From: Gammaproteobacteria bacterium | GTDB lineage: Bacteria > Pseudomonadota > Gammaproteobacteria > SZUA-152 | DNA length: 6,691 nt | Assembly: GCA_024762755.1 (NCBI GenBank) | Contig: JANTGX010000117.1 | Span: forward strand, 1-6,691 | Reading direction: 5' to 3' | Program-made: the position numbers and the translations under genes | The notes under the pieces: model-generated | What the model saw: only the letters and a program-made list of their open reading frames with translations | The model's database searches: none | What the model was told of the DNA's origin: nothing | Shown here: piece after piece, positions 6,231 through 6,691 of the stretch | How the letters are laid out: the number at the start of each line of letters is the position of its first letter | Numbering within the stretch: the first letter of the stretch is position 1

Positions 6231-6691
6231 GCGGTATGTCCTGCGCTAGCCCCTGCCGGCAGCGAGATGTCGCTAGCGCAGAGAATGTCTTTGAGCTGCG
6301 CCAGGTCCATCTCTATGCGCTGCTGACGACGCTCGATGAATCGCAGCATGAATAGCCCGGGAATGGCGATGGCCAGGCCCAGTTGGGTGGTCACCAAGGC
6401 CTGGGAGATTCCACCCGCGATACCCCCGGACTGGGAGAACAGACTCATGTCCGTCAGCGAATCGAAGGTCTCGATCATACCCACCACCGTCCCGAGGAGG
6501 CCCAACAAGGGCGCCGCCATGACGATGCTCCGACCCAGCAGGGCGAACCGCTGCAGGCGTGTTCGATACGTCGCAAAGGCGTCGTCCAGCCAGTGACGGA
6601 GGTCTTCCGGGTTCTGCTTCTTGATGGCCAGGCCGCGCACCACGGCGTCCTGTACGATGCCCTTGGGCTGGCGCCATTTACCGTCGACATG
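6227..6691 (-). CDS. exbB: ExbB motor subunit, 5' end outside window
   Basis: The last 154 residues are visible, in an open frame that continues off the right edge, so the true start and the first membrane helix are missing. A GTG at 6643 lies inside the frame but is not credible as the start, because family-like sequence continues upstream of it. Two membrane segments typical of MotA/TolQ/ExbB are present: MAAPLLGLLGTVVGMIETF and GISQALVTTQLGLAIAIPG, with the conserved Thr in LGTV and in LVTTQ that face the channel. The SQSGGIAGGISQAL stretch resembles ExbB2-type proteins (memory-based). It would form the inner-membrane ring around ExbD. Whether a TtpC-like second MotA/TolQ/ExbB protein lies upstream, as in Vibrio TonB2 clusters, cannot be seen. 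A perfect inverted repeat occupies its last codons. Confidence 0.93.
   Translation of the reverse strand, partial: HVDGKWRQPKGIVQDAVVRGLAIKKQNPEDLRHWLDDAFATYRTRLQRFALLGRSIVMAAPLLGLLGTVVGMIETFDSLTDMSLFSQSGGIAGGISQALVTTQLGLAIAIPGLFMLRFIERRQQRIEMDLAQLKDILCASDISLPAGASAGHTA
6241..6281. repeat. Perfect 10-bp inverted repeat at the exbB/exbD junction
   Basis: CTGCGCTAGC (6241-6250) is the exact reverse complement of GCTAGCGCAG (6272-6281). The 21-base interval contains a further palindrome, CTGCCGGCAG (6253-6262). In the mRNA the second arm ends in CAG, which overlaps the AGGA of the exbD ribosome binding site (6239-6242). A stable hairpin here could partly hide that site until ribosomes finishing exbB open it. 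The repeat is plain in the sequence; the regulatory role is inference. Confidence 0.6.

Noticed and set aside
5823..6691. Tol-Pal system (TolQ, TolR, TolA) instead of ExbB/ExbD/TonB
   Set aside because: The third protein has a TonB C-terminal domain with YP and IEGYV motifs and no long TolA-like helical region, and a TonB-dependent receptor follows; no TolB or Pal is seen.
1..6691. tRNA, rRNA, CRISPR array, insertion sequence or toxin-antitoxin pair
   Set aside because: No cloverleaf-like sequence, regularly spaced repeats, transposase motifs or small paired genes were found on reading both strands.

Overview
The window reads as one stretch of a gammaproteobacterial chromosome. This assignment is an inference from the gene order, which matches the TonB2-type energy-transduction locus known from Vibrio and related gammaproteobacteria, and from moderately high G+C by eye. 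All supported genes lie on the minus strand, so transcription runs from the right edge to the left edge. No RNA gene, mobile element, CRISPR array or phage sequence was seen.

Right half, in transcription order: the 3' part of exbB (starts outside the window), exbD, tonB and a periplasmic TPR-repeat protein. They are packed as an operon: exbB/exbD share an ATGA overlap, exbD/tonB probably share a TTGA overlap, and tonB and the TPR gene are 4 bases apart. After a 53-base gap comes a large TonB-dependent outer-membrane receptor of about 1050 residues. It carries two beta-sandwich-like domains ahead of its TonB box, plug and barrel. ExbB and ExbD form the proton-driven motor in the inner membrane, TonB carries the energy across the periplasm, the TPR protein is a likely periplasmic accessory, and the receptor is the likely client.

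Left end: after a 236-base non-coding gap there is the 5' part of a lipoprotein gene (176 residues visible, running off the left edge). It has a clear lipobox, a glycine-rich tether and a short repeated motif. Its position beside the receptor suggests a surface or outer-membrane partner in substrate capture, but the substrate cannot be told from the sequence.

The points most worth following are the apparent dedicated uptake unit (motor, TPR protein, receptor, lipoprotein), the uncharacterised lipoprotein, and a perfect 10-bp inverted repeat at the end of exbB whose proximal arm runs into the exbD ribosome binding site. Nothing in the window proves a wholly new system; most parts belong to recognisable families.
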